Source: Chryseobacterium jejuense
GTDB taxonomy: Bacteria; Bacteroidota; Bacteroidia; Flavobacteriales; Weeksellaceae
Direction: 5' to 3'
Length of the DNA stretch: 64,000 bases
NCBI RefSeq assembly: GCF_017877355.1
Contig: NZ_JAGIPR010000006.1
Location: 310,001 to 374,000 of the forward strand
Part shown: piece by piece, positions 8,683-16,653 of the stretch
Layout: each line of letters opens with the position of its first letter
Position numbering within the stretch: position 1 is the first letter of the stretch
The notes under the pieces: model-generated
What the model was told of the DNA's origin: nothing
What the model saw: only the letters and a program-made list of their open reading frames with translations
Database searches by the model: none
Position numbers and translations under genes: made by a program

Positions 8683-8988
8683 TCAGTCTTTGGGTCTTTT
8701 CAGTATTTCTACCGTACTGCGGTATCCGGGATGGTAAGAAGGCGTATATTTGATATAGCCAAATTCCTGAAGCTGCTTAAAATACTTATGGTAGCTAGGC
8801 AGGGTATTGATATGCGAGAGAGTCATTAATTTACTTCGGCTGACCCTGATGACCCATTTTTCATTTTGCCTACATGCAAGTCTTGCTATTGCGACCAATA
8901 AGGAAATATGCCATACATTCAGCGATGGATCACCTGAGATATAATCCAGGAAATCGAACCATCTTTTAGGATCATTCGATTTCATCAC
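8683..8988 (-). CDS. Conserved small ICE protein, possibly DNA-binding
   Basis: The 101-residue protein starts MMKSNDPKRWFDFLDYISG and contains a region resembling a winged-helix fold: LNVWHISLLVAIARLAC, then ISRSKLMTLSHI-type and YHKYFKQLQEFGYIKYTPSY segments that read like a replication-initiator or MarR-type recognition helix and wing. I recognise it as a type often encoded beside ICE integrases in flavobacteria, but know no function. Its start overlaps the end of the HTH gene upstream by 17 nt, so the two probably form an operon. A role in control of excision is possible. Confidence 0.65.
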   Translation of the reverse strand: MMKSNDPKRWFDFLDYISGDPSLNVWHISLLVAIARLACRQNEKWVIRVSRSKLMTLSHINTLPSYHKYFKQLQEFGYIKYTPSYHPGYRSTVEILKRPKD

Positions 8989-9244
8989 TGAATATTTTTT
9001 GAAGGTCTTCGCTATTGTAATAATATGACCCCAACAATTTCTTAAATCTAATTTTCCCAGTGACTCTCAGATTTTGCAGTGTAGCAGCGGAAATATTAAG
9101 CTTTTTTCGGATTGCTTTGCTCCGCATCCATCCAAGCTCATCAGACTCATTATTATCGGCCAACTTATTGTCAAGAAGATTGCCAATGTCAGAAATGATC
9201 TGATTTCTCAGCATGTCAAGATCGCTTTTTGTGATTGTATCCAT
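8972..9244 (-). CDS. Helix-turn-helix protein (excisionase-like)
   Basis: About 90 residues if started at the Met at 9244. An upstream ATG at 9295 would give 107 residues but overlaps a palindrome, so I prefer the internal start. The C-terminal half (MRSKAIRKKLNISAATLQNLRVTGKIRFKKL, then YYNSEDLQKI) is the HTH_17/MerR-like form found in excisionases and ICE control proteins: a helix-turn-helix with a short wing ending in an aromatic pair. It is co-transcribed with the following 101-residue gene and faces the integrase. It probably regulates or directs integrase-mediated excision. Confidence 0.75.
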   Translation of the reverse strand: MDTITKSDLDMLRNQIISDIGNLLDNKLADNNESDELGWMRSKAIRKKLNISAATLQNLRVTGKIRFKKLLGSYYYNSEDLQKIFSDEIE

Positions 9245-9290
9245 ATCTAAAAATTTTGATTTGCACAAAATTTGTATTTTATGAAACATG

Positions 9291-9305
9291 TCCACTTAAA
9301 GTGGA
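9291..9305. promoter_or_regulatory. Palindrome TCCACTTAAAGTGGA upstream of the HTH gene
   Basis: A perfect 15-bp palindrome (7-bp arms, central A) lies about 47 nt upstream of the preferred start of the excisionase-like gene. Its position fits an operator for autoregulation. Confidence 0.45.
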
Positions 9306-9343
9306 AGTAATTGGTATTGTTTTTCCTTTATTTACTGATTTGA

Positions 9344-9688
9344 CTATGTCTTCTTATATAAACACAGTCTTCGAAAAATACGAGACAGTGTTTCGTATTT
9401 TTCGAAGACCCGACCTTGAAAAGTCAAATAAAATTTCCTCATCCACTGCAGATTATCTACAGAATACCCCCTTCCAAATTCTTTTGATAACTGTCTGCTT
9501 AAGTTCCTGAGTGTTTCTTTGGCATATTCAGCTCTGTCCTTTCCATTTTGCTCATCCGTCACTATTGTTTTACCTATTTCAAAATAGGTCAATAGCATAG
9601 TTGTATTAATATTACGAACAACACTCTCCTTTGATTTTTCAATTAAATCTCTGATGGTTTTAAAAAGATGGAAGGATAACTGGCTCAT
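9344..9688 (-). pseudogene. Truncated DUF1016 (YhcG-type) gene, N-terminal domain only
   Basis: The 114 codons encode the DUF1016 N-terminal domain: MSQLSFHLFKTIRDLIEKSKESVVRNINTTM, LTYFEIGKTIV, then LSRQLSKEFGRGYSVDNLQWMRKFYLTF. Full-length members, such as the intact one at 19995-20969, run past 320 residues and end in a PD-(D/E)xK nuclease domain. Here the frame ends shortly after a 43-nt palindrome that encodes VFEKYETLSRIFRR, so the nuclease domain is lost. The break falls where the intact gene also carries a palindrome. It may be a remnant, or a short DNA-binding protein that is still expressed. Confidence 0.7.
9367..9409. repeat. 43-bp hairpin palindrome inside the truncated DUF1016 gene
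   Basis: Arms 9367-9386 and 9390-9409 pair over 20 positions with one mismatch (a G/T, a wobble in one RNA strand) and a 3-nt loop. The arm contains TCTTCGAAAAATACGA. The palindrome is open in the frame of the host gene and adds about 14 residues. Comparable but shorter palindromes lie inside the intact DUF1016 gene. Confidence 0.85.
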
Positions 9689-10222
9689 ATTTAAAATTTA
9701 AAATTATTTCTCTATTAAAATCTATAATAATATGCTTTCCAAGAACTCTTAATCCTTTTGGTAACCAAGTGGCATAGTTTGGCATTCGATGTCTTCACGA
9801 ATATCCATTAGAATACAATTATAGGTTGATCACACAGTAACTTCTAACAATTAGGTATATACATTACTAATATTTTCATAATAAACCGGTAAAAAGGCAG
9901 CTAAGGTATTGTTGCCAGCCATCGTTTGTGCCTCCAAAAGACTACGGCATAAACGGTTTCCTCCCTAAAGGTACCCTCCAATTATTCCGTTTCCTTTTGT
10001 TTTTTTCATTGTCAACACTTCATATCTGCTTTCTTTTTTCCGGTTTTTCTTTTGAAAATATTCAGCGAAGCCTGAAAGGCTTTTAAGAAATAGGACGGAG
10101 AAGAGATTGAAAAGGCTTTTGATCTAAAAAAGACGCATAACAGTTCAAAAATGTTTTAAATAAATGCTGTTTTAACTTAAGTACGGGAAACAAAAGGCTC
10201 TGCCGTACTCAGAGCAATAACA
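9689..10222. other. Non-coding interval between the DUF1016 remnant and the RadC-like gene
   Basis: About 530 nt without a supported gene. The part at 9880-9980 has higher GC than its surroundings (GGCAGCTAAGG, CCAGCCATCG, AAGGTACCCTCC). The part before 10223 contains a GTACGGG...GTAC-type imperfect repeat (10181-10210) and presumably the promoter of the RadC-like gene. No further signal was identified. Confidence 0.4.
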
Positions 10223-10666
10223 ATGAAATATAATATCGTAAATGAGATCAAATTGATCTACACAAGAAAAGGAAATGCTGAAAAAAAAGTACTGAACTCC
10301 CAGGATGCTACAGATATTTTCAGGGAACATTTTGATGCAGATCAGATCGACTACAGAGAGTCATTTTACTCAATGTATATGAATCAGGCTAACAAGGTCT
10401 TAGGAATACAAAAAATATCAGAATCTGGAATTACCTCTTCTCTTGTTGACATCAGAATCATCATGCAGGGAGCTCTATTATGCAATGCCGTATCATTTAT
10501 TATAGCTCATAACCATCCTTCCGGAAACCTTACACCTTCTCGTGAAGACATAGGGATCACAAAAAAAATAAAGGAGGCTGCCCAACTATTAAATATTAAC
10601 CTGCTTGATCATTGTATAATAACTTCAACCGACTCCTTCTCTTTCTCCGATGAAGGTATTTTATAA
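10223..10666 (+). CDS. RadC-like JAB-domain protein
   Basis: The 147-residue protein is the JAB/MPN domain of the RadC family without the N-terminal helix-hairpin-helix part of full-length RadC (about 220 residues). The metal-binding signature is complete: H96-x-H98-PSG (HNHPSGN) and D109 after SRED. RadC-type JAB proteins are typical of mobile elements in Bacteroidetes. Their biochemical role is unsettled; despite the name, a DNA repair function is not established. It is transcribed opposite to the tra operon and is followed by two hairpins. Confidence 0.85.
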   Translation: MKYNIVNEIKLIYTRKGNAEKKVLNSQDATDIFREHFDADQIDYRESFYSMYMNQANKVLGIQKISESGITSSLVDIRIIMQGALLCNAVSFIIAHNHPSGNLTPSREDIGITKKIKEAAQLLNINLLDHCIITSTDSFSFSDEGIL

Positions 10667-10688
10667 GGAACTTAAATTTCTAAAAATA

Positions 10689-10772
10689 AGAATCCAGAGC
10701 CGGTTCCCGGTCTGGATTCTTGTGGCGTCGCGGAAAGATGCTTGTCCTTTAGGAGGCCAACCATCTTTCCGC
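10689..10772 (+). other. Two successive hairpins downstream of the RadC-like gene
   Basis: Stem 1: AGAATCCAGAGCCGG (10689-10703) pairs with CCGGTCTGGATTCT (10707-10720) with one bulged base. Stem 2: GCGGAAAGATG (10730-10740) pairs perfectly with CATCTTTCCGC (10762-10772) around a 21-nt loop. Neither is followed by a T-run, so they are weak as intrinsic terminators. They may stabilise the mRNA end, separate the convergent tra operon, or form a small structured RNA. Confidence 0.5.
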
Positions 10773-10851
10773 AAATACTAAACAATGCTTCTCAAATTAG
10801 ATGGTTTTATTTGAAGTGGAAATATATATTTGTAAGCTAAAGAAATAGTAT

Positions 10852-11298
10852 TTATCCGTTTAGCTTTTTGTTGTTGAATTGAAATTCAATTTTCTCCTCA
10901 TTTCCAAAACTGTCTGAGAGCCATACCGTAAATGATTGTGAAACTTCAGATGTTGAAGTATAATACAATCTGAACTCTTTCTCATAAAGAGGATAAATAT
11001 CATTAGGAAAGTAAGGTTGAGTGTTATAATACTGCAGCTTTCCTGCTCCCTCAAACTGAAAATATCGAAGATAATATTTGGTGTCAACAAAATTACCTTC
11101 AGGAATAATTTTGATACGAATCTCCACATACTCATCTTTAGCGATATCCTTAGGAACAGGCATAACCGACACCTTAAAAGGATAATTTTGCTGAATTTCC
11201 AAATCATCTTTCTCACATGATTGTAAAAATAGTCCAATCACAAATAGTAGCAAGAAACACTTTAATTGTATTTTAGCTGTATTAATTATATTTTTCAT
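10852..11298 (-). CDS. traQ: Conjugative transposon protein TraQ (DUF3872-type)
   Basis: The 148-residue lipoprotein has a short hydrophobic leader ending in the lipobox LLFVIGLFLQSC and then EKDDLEIQQNYPFKVSVMPVPKDI. This matches the DUF3872/TraQ family of CTnDOT-like elements. It is the last gene of the tra operon, 12 nt after traO. It would sit in an envelope membrane, presumably as part of the transfer channel. Its exact role is not known. No traP-like primase gene lies between traO and traQ, unlike CTnDOT. Confidence 0.8.
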   Translation of the reverse strand: MKNIINTAKIQLKCFLLLFVIGLFLQSCEKDDLEIQQNYPFKVSVMPVPKDIAKDEYVEIRIKIIPEGNFVDTKYYLRYFQFEGAGKLQYYNTQPYFPNDIYPLYEKEFRLYYTSTSEVSQSFTVWLSDSFGNEEKIEFQFNNKKLNG

Positions 11299-11310
11299 TT
11301 TTCATTATTT

Positions 11311-11871
11311 TTAGAAATTATATCTTATTCCAACCCCCAGCAGAGAGTGAAAATTAACCATTTGACTATTTTTCAAAAAGCGAAGTTGCCCGTTGACCAG
11401 GAAAACTAAATGCTCAGTCAGATAGCTTTCAATAGACAGCTTACCGTTCGTCCCATAAATAAAATTACCTGTAGAGTTAAGCTTTGATCCATCATACAAC
11501 AATTCATCACCTCTATTAATCTGCTCATAACCAACAAGACCTCCAATTCCCAGATTAAAATTGACATTTCGCATGAAGTCTCCCCAAACATAAAAACTGT
11601 ACCCACTGCTCAGCAGGAAACTATCTATCGGGATATCGCCGCTTGTGTATTTATAATATTTTCTACCATATTCTGCCAGTCCAAAAAAGTAATTACCATT
11701 CTTCGAGTAAGAAACAAGCCCAGTACTTAACATATAATTTTGTTTTTCTGGAGATTTTGGAAATACCGAATAGGTAAATTCAATACCAATTTGCTTAGGA
11801 ATCATCTGTTGAGCAAATATTTTGCTACTCATTATCATCATGAAGATGACTGTTAAAAATATTTTGTGCAT
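11311..11871 (-). CDS. traO: Conjugal transfer protein TraO
   Basis: The 186-residue protein has a signal peptide (MHKIFLTVIFMMIMSSKIFAQQ) and a body of beta-strand repeats ending in an aromatic residue (GVGIRYNF), as in small outer-membrane barrels. This matches the TraO family of Bacteroidetes ICEs. The start codon lies 1 nt after the traN stop, so translation is coupled. It probably resides in the outer membrane as part of the transfer apparatus. Confidence 0.85.
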   Translation of the reverse strand: MHKIFLTVIFMMIMSSKIFAQQMIPKQIGIEFTYSVFPKSPEKQNYMLSTGLVSYSKNGNYFFGLAEYGRKYYKYTSGDIPIDSFLLSSGYSFYVWGDFMRNVNFNLGIGGLVGYEQINRGDELLYDGSKLNSTGNFIYGTNGKLSIESYLTEHLVFLVNGQLRFLKNSQMVNFHSLLGVGIRYNF

Positions 11872-11872
11872 C

Positions 11873-12772
11873 TTACTCCGTTTTAATGGTTAAACTATGT
11901 ATCACTCTTGCACGAACCAGATCTTCATTTTCAAGCTGTACTTTCAGATGCCTTCCCCCATTCTTTTCCAGAATTTCAATCTCCAAAACCTGATCTTTTA
12001 AGAGCGTAAACTGATCAAGCATATAAATCCCTTTACTGTCTGAATGATCAGCTATTATCCTTTCCGGGAAATACGTACGAACCTTCTCTAAAATCTTATC
12101 CTGAACGACCGTTCGCTTTAAGTTCTTTTTATCGACAATTTTAAAATTGACTAGCTCAATAGCATACCACACATTACTTTGATTCTTAACCTGCAATGTG
12201 AAATAAAACTTGCTGTCATTAACGTGCAGTGCCCTGACTGAAAACTCAATTCCATAGCTTTTTGAAACAATATGTTTAATAGTTCTGTTGCTTTTCCTGT
12301 AAAGATTTTCCATAATGAGCCAAGTGAAAGATGTTGAGCTTCCTTTAAGATCTTCAAATAATACATCAGCATCCTGTCTCTCCATACCTCTCTGAAGTTT
12401 TACTAAATCATAGCTGAGTATTTCCGGATAAGAACTGTAGGATGCATCAAAACTGTAAAATTTTCCATCTTCAGTAATGACCGAAAAATTAGTTTCCTCT
12501 TCAAAATCCCTGACAGCTGACTTAACCCGAAGAACGTTTCCTATAGGCTCTGCCTTATTGGCAACCAAGAAGTTACTTCCCAGGTCAACATATCGTATTG
12601 ATGTAGGAAATATCAAATGGCTGGTTTTATTGTAGGTAACTTGTATCCTGAAAGGCTCTAATTTTGCCTGTTCCAAGGAAATATAAGTTGTCACAGAATC
12701 CTGCCCAAATGCCTTGCTTACTAATAGAAGTAATAGCATAATGAGAATATAATGACTCTTTTGTGTATTCAT
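11873..12772 (-). CDS. traN: Conjugative transposon protein TraN (DUF4138)
   Basis: The 299-residue secreted protein (signal peptide ending near SKAFGQDS) matches the TraN/DUF4138 family. Visible family features are LEPFRIQVTYNKTSHLIFPTSI and VDLGS near residues 35-65, and the GIEFSVRALHVNDSKFYF segment near 175. TraN is regarded as a VirB9-like outer part of the type IV transfer channel. It follows traM by 15 nt and precedes traO by 1 nt. Confidence 0.88.
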   Translation of the reverse strand: MNTQKSHYILIMLLLLLVSKAFGQDSVTTYISLEQAKLEPFRIQVTYNKTSHLIFPTSIRYVDLGSNFLVANKAEPIGNVLRVKSAVRDFEEETNFSVITEDGKFYSFDASYSSYPEILSYDLVKLQRGMERQDADVLFEDLKGSSTSFTWLIMENLYRKSNRTIKHIVSKSYGIEFSVRALHVNDSKFYFTLQVKNQSNVWYAIELVNFKIVDKKNLKRTVVQDKILEKVRTYFPERIIADHSDSKGIYMLDQFTLLKDQVLEIEILEKNGGRHLKVQLENEDLVRARVIHSLTIKTE

Positions 12773-12787
12773 TTTTATTTTTTTTGA

Positions 12788-14086
12788 TTAGTTATTTTTG
12801 GGTAAGAGGAATACCTGATGGCCAGCTTTTACAGTTACTTTCAATTGTCTGACTCTCTTCTGAAAATAACCCGACAGTCCCTGTACTACTCCCCTGCTCA
12901 GATCAGCTGCAATCTGCTGCCCTGCAGATTGGGTCATCATAATATTGGTGCCTGAAGTCTGGCTCATATTAGCTACAATATCGCTTACCGCATTCTGCTC
13001 CGCTGAATAAGGAACATACAATCCCACCTGACCGTCGGTGTCATAAACATTGATTTCTACAGGATAGATATTACCTTGAGATTGAATGGAAGATATTTTT
13101 AACTGAAGCCTCCCACCCTGAAATTTGCTTACTGCAATCAGTAAACTCCCAATTGGAATTTCAGCTCGTCCGACTTTCATCGCTTCTGAAAGCCTTATAG
13201 ATAATGTACTTTCATTGACCAAAGTCTTAGTTTCATAGACCACACCTCTTATTGCGTTTTTTGTTTGAACCGAGTTTTCTGAATCATTTTGACTGTCATA
13301 AAATCTATTCTGATTCAAACCTGCGACAAAAGCACTATCCGACTGGTCTCTGTATAATGAGGAAACAACATTGGAACGGACCGGTATTGCTGAAGTCAGT
13401 TTAACCTTCTTTTCCGTTGACTTTTCGATCTCTTCTTTTCCTGCTGGTTTTTCCTGCTTTGGCGTCGTTGGAAGATACTTAGCAGCCATTTGATACGATT
13501 TTTCCATGAGCTCTAACTGGTCGTTGATTCTCAGACCCGCAGGAACAGCATGATTTTGCATTGACTCATTCTTTAGCCTTGAAATTTCTTTCCTCAGATT
13601 ATTGACCTCCTGATCATCCCGATTATAGAAAGAGCTTAAGGTCTGCTGTGCATTTCGATAACTGTTCAGAGCATTCTGATCAGATTGCTGAAATACACTT
13701 TTAGTGGATGTTGAAGAAGGTGGGTTGCTATTATCGTTTACACCGTTCTGGTCATTCCAGTAATCTGATAAAGTTGTTATTGAATTTCTCTTTTCTTCAT
13801 TCTTTTGCTCTAATAACTGCTGCTCATAAGCCTTTTGCTTATCAGACTGCAATTGACCGTCTTTTGCCTGTGGAATAGCTGCATTAAAGCCAGCCTCTTC
13901 AATAATGGTATGATCGGTTTTGGGCTTAAAGATGAGATAAAAGCAAGATGCACATACAGCAGCCATCAAAAAGTAGATGAAAGGTTTCTTTAGTCTTTCC
14001 CATTGAGCCTTGGGATGATCATTCACTCCGTTAGAATTTTGTGAGAGATCATTTTCTGTCACTCTAATTTTCTCTGAATCTTTCAT
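12788..14086 (-). CDS. traM: Conjugative transposon protein TraM
   Basis: The 432-residue protein has one N-terminal membrane segment (FIYFLMAAVCASCFYLIF, residues about 35-52), a low-complexity Gln/Asn-rich linker (about 75-200, with coiled-coil character), and a conserved C-terminal domain (about 270-432: IRGVVYETKTLVNESTLSIR through SRGVVQGLSGYF). That arrangement is VirB10-like and typical of TraM in CTnDOT-type elements. It would span the periplasm and link the inner complex to TraN. The gap to traL is 3 nt. Confidence 0.88.
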   Translation of the reverse strand: MKDSEKIRVTENDLSQNSNGVNDHPKAQWERLKKPFIYFLMAAVCASCFYLIFKPKTDHTIIEEAGFNAAIPQAKDGQLQSDKQKAYEQQLLEQKNEEKRNSITTLSDYWNDQNGVNDNSNPPSSTSTKSVFQQSDQNALNSYRNAQQTLSSFYNRDDQEVNNLRKEISRLKNESMQNHAVPAGLRINDQLELMEKSYQMAAKYLPTTPKQEKPAGKEEIEKSTEKKVKLTSAIPVRSNVVSSLYRDQSDSAFVAGLNQNRFYDSQNDSENSVQTKNAIRGVVYETKTLVNESTLSIRLSEAMKVGRAEIPIGSLLIAVSKFQGGRLQLKISSIQSQGNIYPVEINVYDTDGQVGLYVPYSAEQNAVSDIVANMSQTSGTNIMMTQSAGQQIAADLSRGVVQGLSGYFQKRVRQLKVTVKAGHQVFLLPKNN

Positions 14087-14089
14087 ATT

Positions 14090-14359
14090 CTATTTTTTAG
14101 TGGATGAGTTTACTATTTCATTATGCTTCGATCCTTTTTCGATAGGTTTCTTAGAAATGCCGTCAATATGATTGATAGAAATGGTATTACTTCTTTGACC
14201 TGTCGAAATACAGATATTCACAATGACGATGACGGTTATCAAAACATAACCACCAAAGAAAACCTTGGTCAGGAATTTTTGTCGCTCTACAGGAAGAGAT
14301 TTCCAGTGTGTATCAATCTTTACAACATAATTTTCGAGTGTATCTCTTAGTTTTTTCAT
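14090..14359 (-). CDS. traL: Conjugal transfer protein TraL-like (small membrane protein)
   Basis: About 89 residues from the ATG at 14359, 10 nt after the traK stop. A longer open frame from 14422 would overlap traK by 53 nt, and I reject it as the start. The protein begins MKKLRDTLENYVVKIDTHWKSLP and has one transmembrane segment (FFGGYVLITVIVIVNICIS). Position between traK and traM, size and topology fit TraL (DUF3989-like). Sequence similarity is weak by eye, so the name rests mainly on gene order. Confidence 0.7.
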   Translation of the reverse strand: MKKLRDTLENYVVKIDTHWKSLPVERQKFLTKVFFGGYVLITVIVIVNICISTGQRSNTISINHIDGISKKPIEKGSKHNEIVNSSTKK

Positions 14360-14369
14360 ATCGGTCTTA

Positions 14370-14993
14370 TTAGCGTTCAACAGTTTCGACATCTCTATTT
14401 TCAAGCACGTTGAATTTTTCAATGATAAATCCCTGAGGATTGCTGTCAGACCGTACAGAATTAACCAATGAACAGTTGGTAATTAAATTTCTGATGGTAA
14501 GATTACTGGACCTGATAATGAATTGTCTTGCATAAGTTTTTACGTCATAAGGGTAACTATCAAAGTTGGCAACGACACTGTCTACCTCAACTCTCTGCTG
14601 GATATTACCTGAAATGATTCTGTTATAGTAACCTTTTTCCTGAAGGTCTTTATAGTAATTGAATGCGGATTGATCAGCCAAATTGAAAGCCCTTTTGACA
14701 TTACTTTCAATAGCATTCTTGTCTGGGGCAATGGTGAAGAATAATTCGTGAAATCGTCTCACATGCTCTCTTGCTTCTACAGGTCTGTTGATCGACATAT
14801 CCTGTGAAAGGGCTACCATCAATGATTTGCCGTTATCCAGCACATAGATCTTTTGACTCTGCTCTTCGGCAAACTGATAGGATTTGAATACCACAATCCC
14901 TACGACTCCAAAACACAACACCGCAAAAACGAATGTAAACAAACGGATCTGTTTGAAGCTGCTCTCAATATTTCTTAATGTTTTAAATTCCAT
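14370..14993 (-). CDS. traK: Conjugative transposon protein TraK
   Basis: The 207-residue protein starts MEFKTLRNIESSFKQIRLFTF, followed by a single N-terminal membrane helix (FAVLCFGVVGIVVFKSYQ). It then has the family segments IYVLDNGKSLMVALSQDMSINRPVEAREHVRRFHELFF and IIRSSNLTIRNL. TraK is the VirB8-like bitopic channel component in this conjugation type. It lies 12 nt downstream of traJ. Confidence 0.9.
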   Translation of the reverse strand: MEFKTLRNIESSFKQIRLFTFVFAVLCFGVVGIVVFKSYQFAEEQSQKIYVLDNGKSLMVALSQDMSINRPVEAREHVRRFHELFFTIAPDKNAIESNVKRAFNLADQSAFNYYKDLQEKGYYNRIISGNIQQRVEVDSVVANFDSYPYDVKTYARQFIIRSSNLTIRNLITNCSLVNSVRSDSNPQGFIIEKFNVLENRDVETVER

Positions 14994-15005
14994 AGAACTG
15001 TATTT

Positions 15006-15998
15006 TTATTTTAATAATCTTCCCGAAATATTACCCGTCGCAGAACCTACTGCTGCTCCCGCAACATTACCTGATTTCGTAGCAGTTTGGTTTACATTAC
15101 GCATAAAGTTGCCTGCACCTCCTGCCTGAATCACCCAGCCAGTCACCGTTGGTACCGTAAAATAACCGATGATCCCAATTACCATATAGATGATGTATAC
15201 CGTATTGGAGGTATCAGGAATGAAAGTGGGATCTGCGAGCATCTCGATATCCCGTTCTAAAATCAGAGTTTGCATCTTGGCAAGAATGGCACTGAATATA
15301 TCAGCAACAGGAAGCCATAGGTAAACACTAACGTACCTGGTCAGCCACTGGGTTAAAGTTGTTTGGAAACCATCCCAGACGGAAATCGCAAATGCTATTG
15401 GTCCCAAGATTGAAAGCACTATCAGAAAGAATGTTCTGATGGTATCAATAACTAAGGCTGCCGATTGAAACAGAATTTCAAGAAACTCCCGGAAACCATC
15501 TCTGATATCTTTTTTGATGGCAAACATTTCTCGTTCAATATACATTCCGGACATCGTGACCAGATCCGATGGTGACCATCCGAGCTCTTCCAGCTTTTTA
15601 TCAAATCCTTCATTTGAAATCAGGTAAGCCATCTCCGGATTCCTGAGCATCGCTTCCCGTTCTAAAAGATCTTTTTTCTGTTGCAGCTCGTTCATATCCA
15701 AGACCTGATTCTCCAACATGGAGTGGCTGCCCTGAACAATCGGGCTCATCACTCCATTAAGGCTTCCTAAAACCAATGTGGTAAAAAACATAATGCAGAT
15801 GCCTATGGCAAAAGGTCTCAGCATGGGAAACAAATCAATCGATTCTGCACGACTCAATGACTGCCAGACTTTTAGTGCTACATACAATAAAGCGCCTAAT
15901 CCGGCGACCCCTTTTGCCACAACAGCCATATCAGCGCACATCGGCATCATTTCCTCATAAACGGAACGAAGTACTTCGTGTAAGTTATTCGGTTCCAT
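15006..15998 (-). CDS. traJ: Conjugative transposon protein TraJ
   Basis: About 330 residues from the ATG at 15998, which starts MEPNNLHEVLRSVYEEMMPMC 1 nt after the traI stop. The open frame continues 60 codons further upstream, over traI, and that part is not native. It has multiple membrane helices (near GVAGLGALLYVALKVW, FAIGICIMFFTTLVLG, TFFLIVLSILGPIAFAISVW and VYIIYMVIGIIGYFTV), as in VirB6-like TraJ. It would form the inner-membrane channel base. The C-terminus is Gly/Ala-rich. Confidence 0.9.
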   Translation of the reverse strand: MEPNNLHEVLRSVYEEMMPMCADMAVVAKGVAGLGALLYVALKVWQSLSRAESIDLFPMLRPFAIGICIMFFTTLVLGSLNGVMSPIVQGSHSMLENQVLDMNELQQKKDLLEREAMLRNPEMAYLISNEGFDKKLEELGWSPSDLVTMSGMYIEREMFAIKKDIRDGFREFLEILFQSAALVIDTIRTFFLIVLSILGPIAFAISVWDGFQTTLTQWLTRYVSVYLWLPVADIFSAILAKMQTLILERDIEMLADPTFIPDTSNTVYIIYMVIGIIGYFTVPTVTGWVIQAGGAGNFMRNVNQTATKSGNVAGAAVGSATGNISGRLLK

Positions 15999-15999
15999 C

Positions 16000-16632
16000 T
16001 TACCAGTATTTTTGATTGGAGGTTCCGTAAAGATCCAGCACCCTTTGGGTATTGTTCTGTTTTTTTGCTCTGAGATAACTGACCGAAATATTCTTGTTGG
16101 TATAGTATCGTACCAGATTATGATACGCTTTGACCTCTTTATAAACCCGGTCAACAACATCCATCCTTTCTTTATCATTCAGAGAAAGACCGTTAGAAGT
16201 GATGATCTCTTTGAGTTCTTTCAATAGCTCCGTGCTCTCCGTAAGAAGCGCAGAATAACCATTGGCAATGGAAGCTAATTCCTGAGCATTAAAATTGGGG
16301 TCATTCAGCATTTTACCGAAATTGTTGACATACATCTCAGAAACATCACCCACTAAAAGGACAGTCTGCTGAACCTTTCTGGCATCTTTGACCAGATTAT
16401 TGATGGCTTTCAGCTGGTCATAATACTCTTTACCCTGTTCATATACTTTCTTAACTTCATTGAAGTTCTTAACAACGTTAGATACCGTTGAAGAAGTCTG
16501 TACAATTTCATTGGCTGAGTTCAAAATTCCCGAAGCCAGGTTTGCAGGGTCTGTTACGACAAATTGTGCTTTTGTATAAGTTACGGTAGCAAAGAATGCT
16601 ACCATTAAGGTTTTAATGATTAAATTTTTCAT
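16000..16632 (-). CDS. traI: TraI-type protein (DUF4141)
   Basis: The 210-residue secreted protein has a clear signal peptide (MKNLIIKTLMVAFFATVTYTKAQ) followed by FVVTDPANLASGILNSANEIVQTSSTVSN, the DUF4141/TraI signature. The rest is alpha-helical, as in VirB5-like minor pilus proteins. It lies between traG (21 nt gap) and traJ (1 nt gap). It is not related to the F-plasmid relaxase also called TraI. Confidence 0.88.
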   Translation of the reverse strand: MKNLIIKTLMVAFFATVTYTKAQFVVTDPANLASGILNSANEIVQTSSTVSNVVKNFNEVKKVYEQGKEYYDQLKAINNLVKDARKVQQTVLLVGDVSEMYVNNFGKMLNDPNFNAQELASIANGYSALLTESTELLKELKEIITSNGLSLNDKERMDVVDRVYKEVKAYHNLVRYYTNKNISVSYLRAKKQNNTQRVLDLYGTSNQKYW

Positions 16633-16653
16633 TGTTGTACATTTTTAAATGAT

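Noticed and set aside
14360-14422. Extended traL start at 14422
   Set aside because: It would overlap traK by 53 nt; the ATG at 14359, 10 nt after the traK stop, fits the tight operon better.
15999-16178. Extended traJ start at 16178
   Set aside because: The extra 60 codons run over traI; the ATG at 15998 follows the traI stop by 1 nt and begins the conserved MEPNNLHEVLR.
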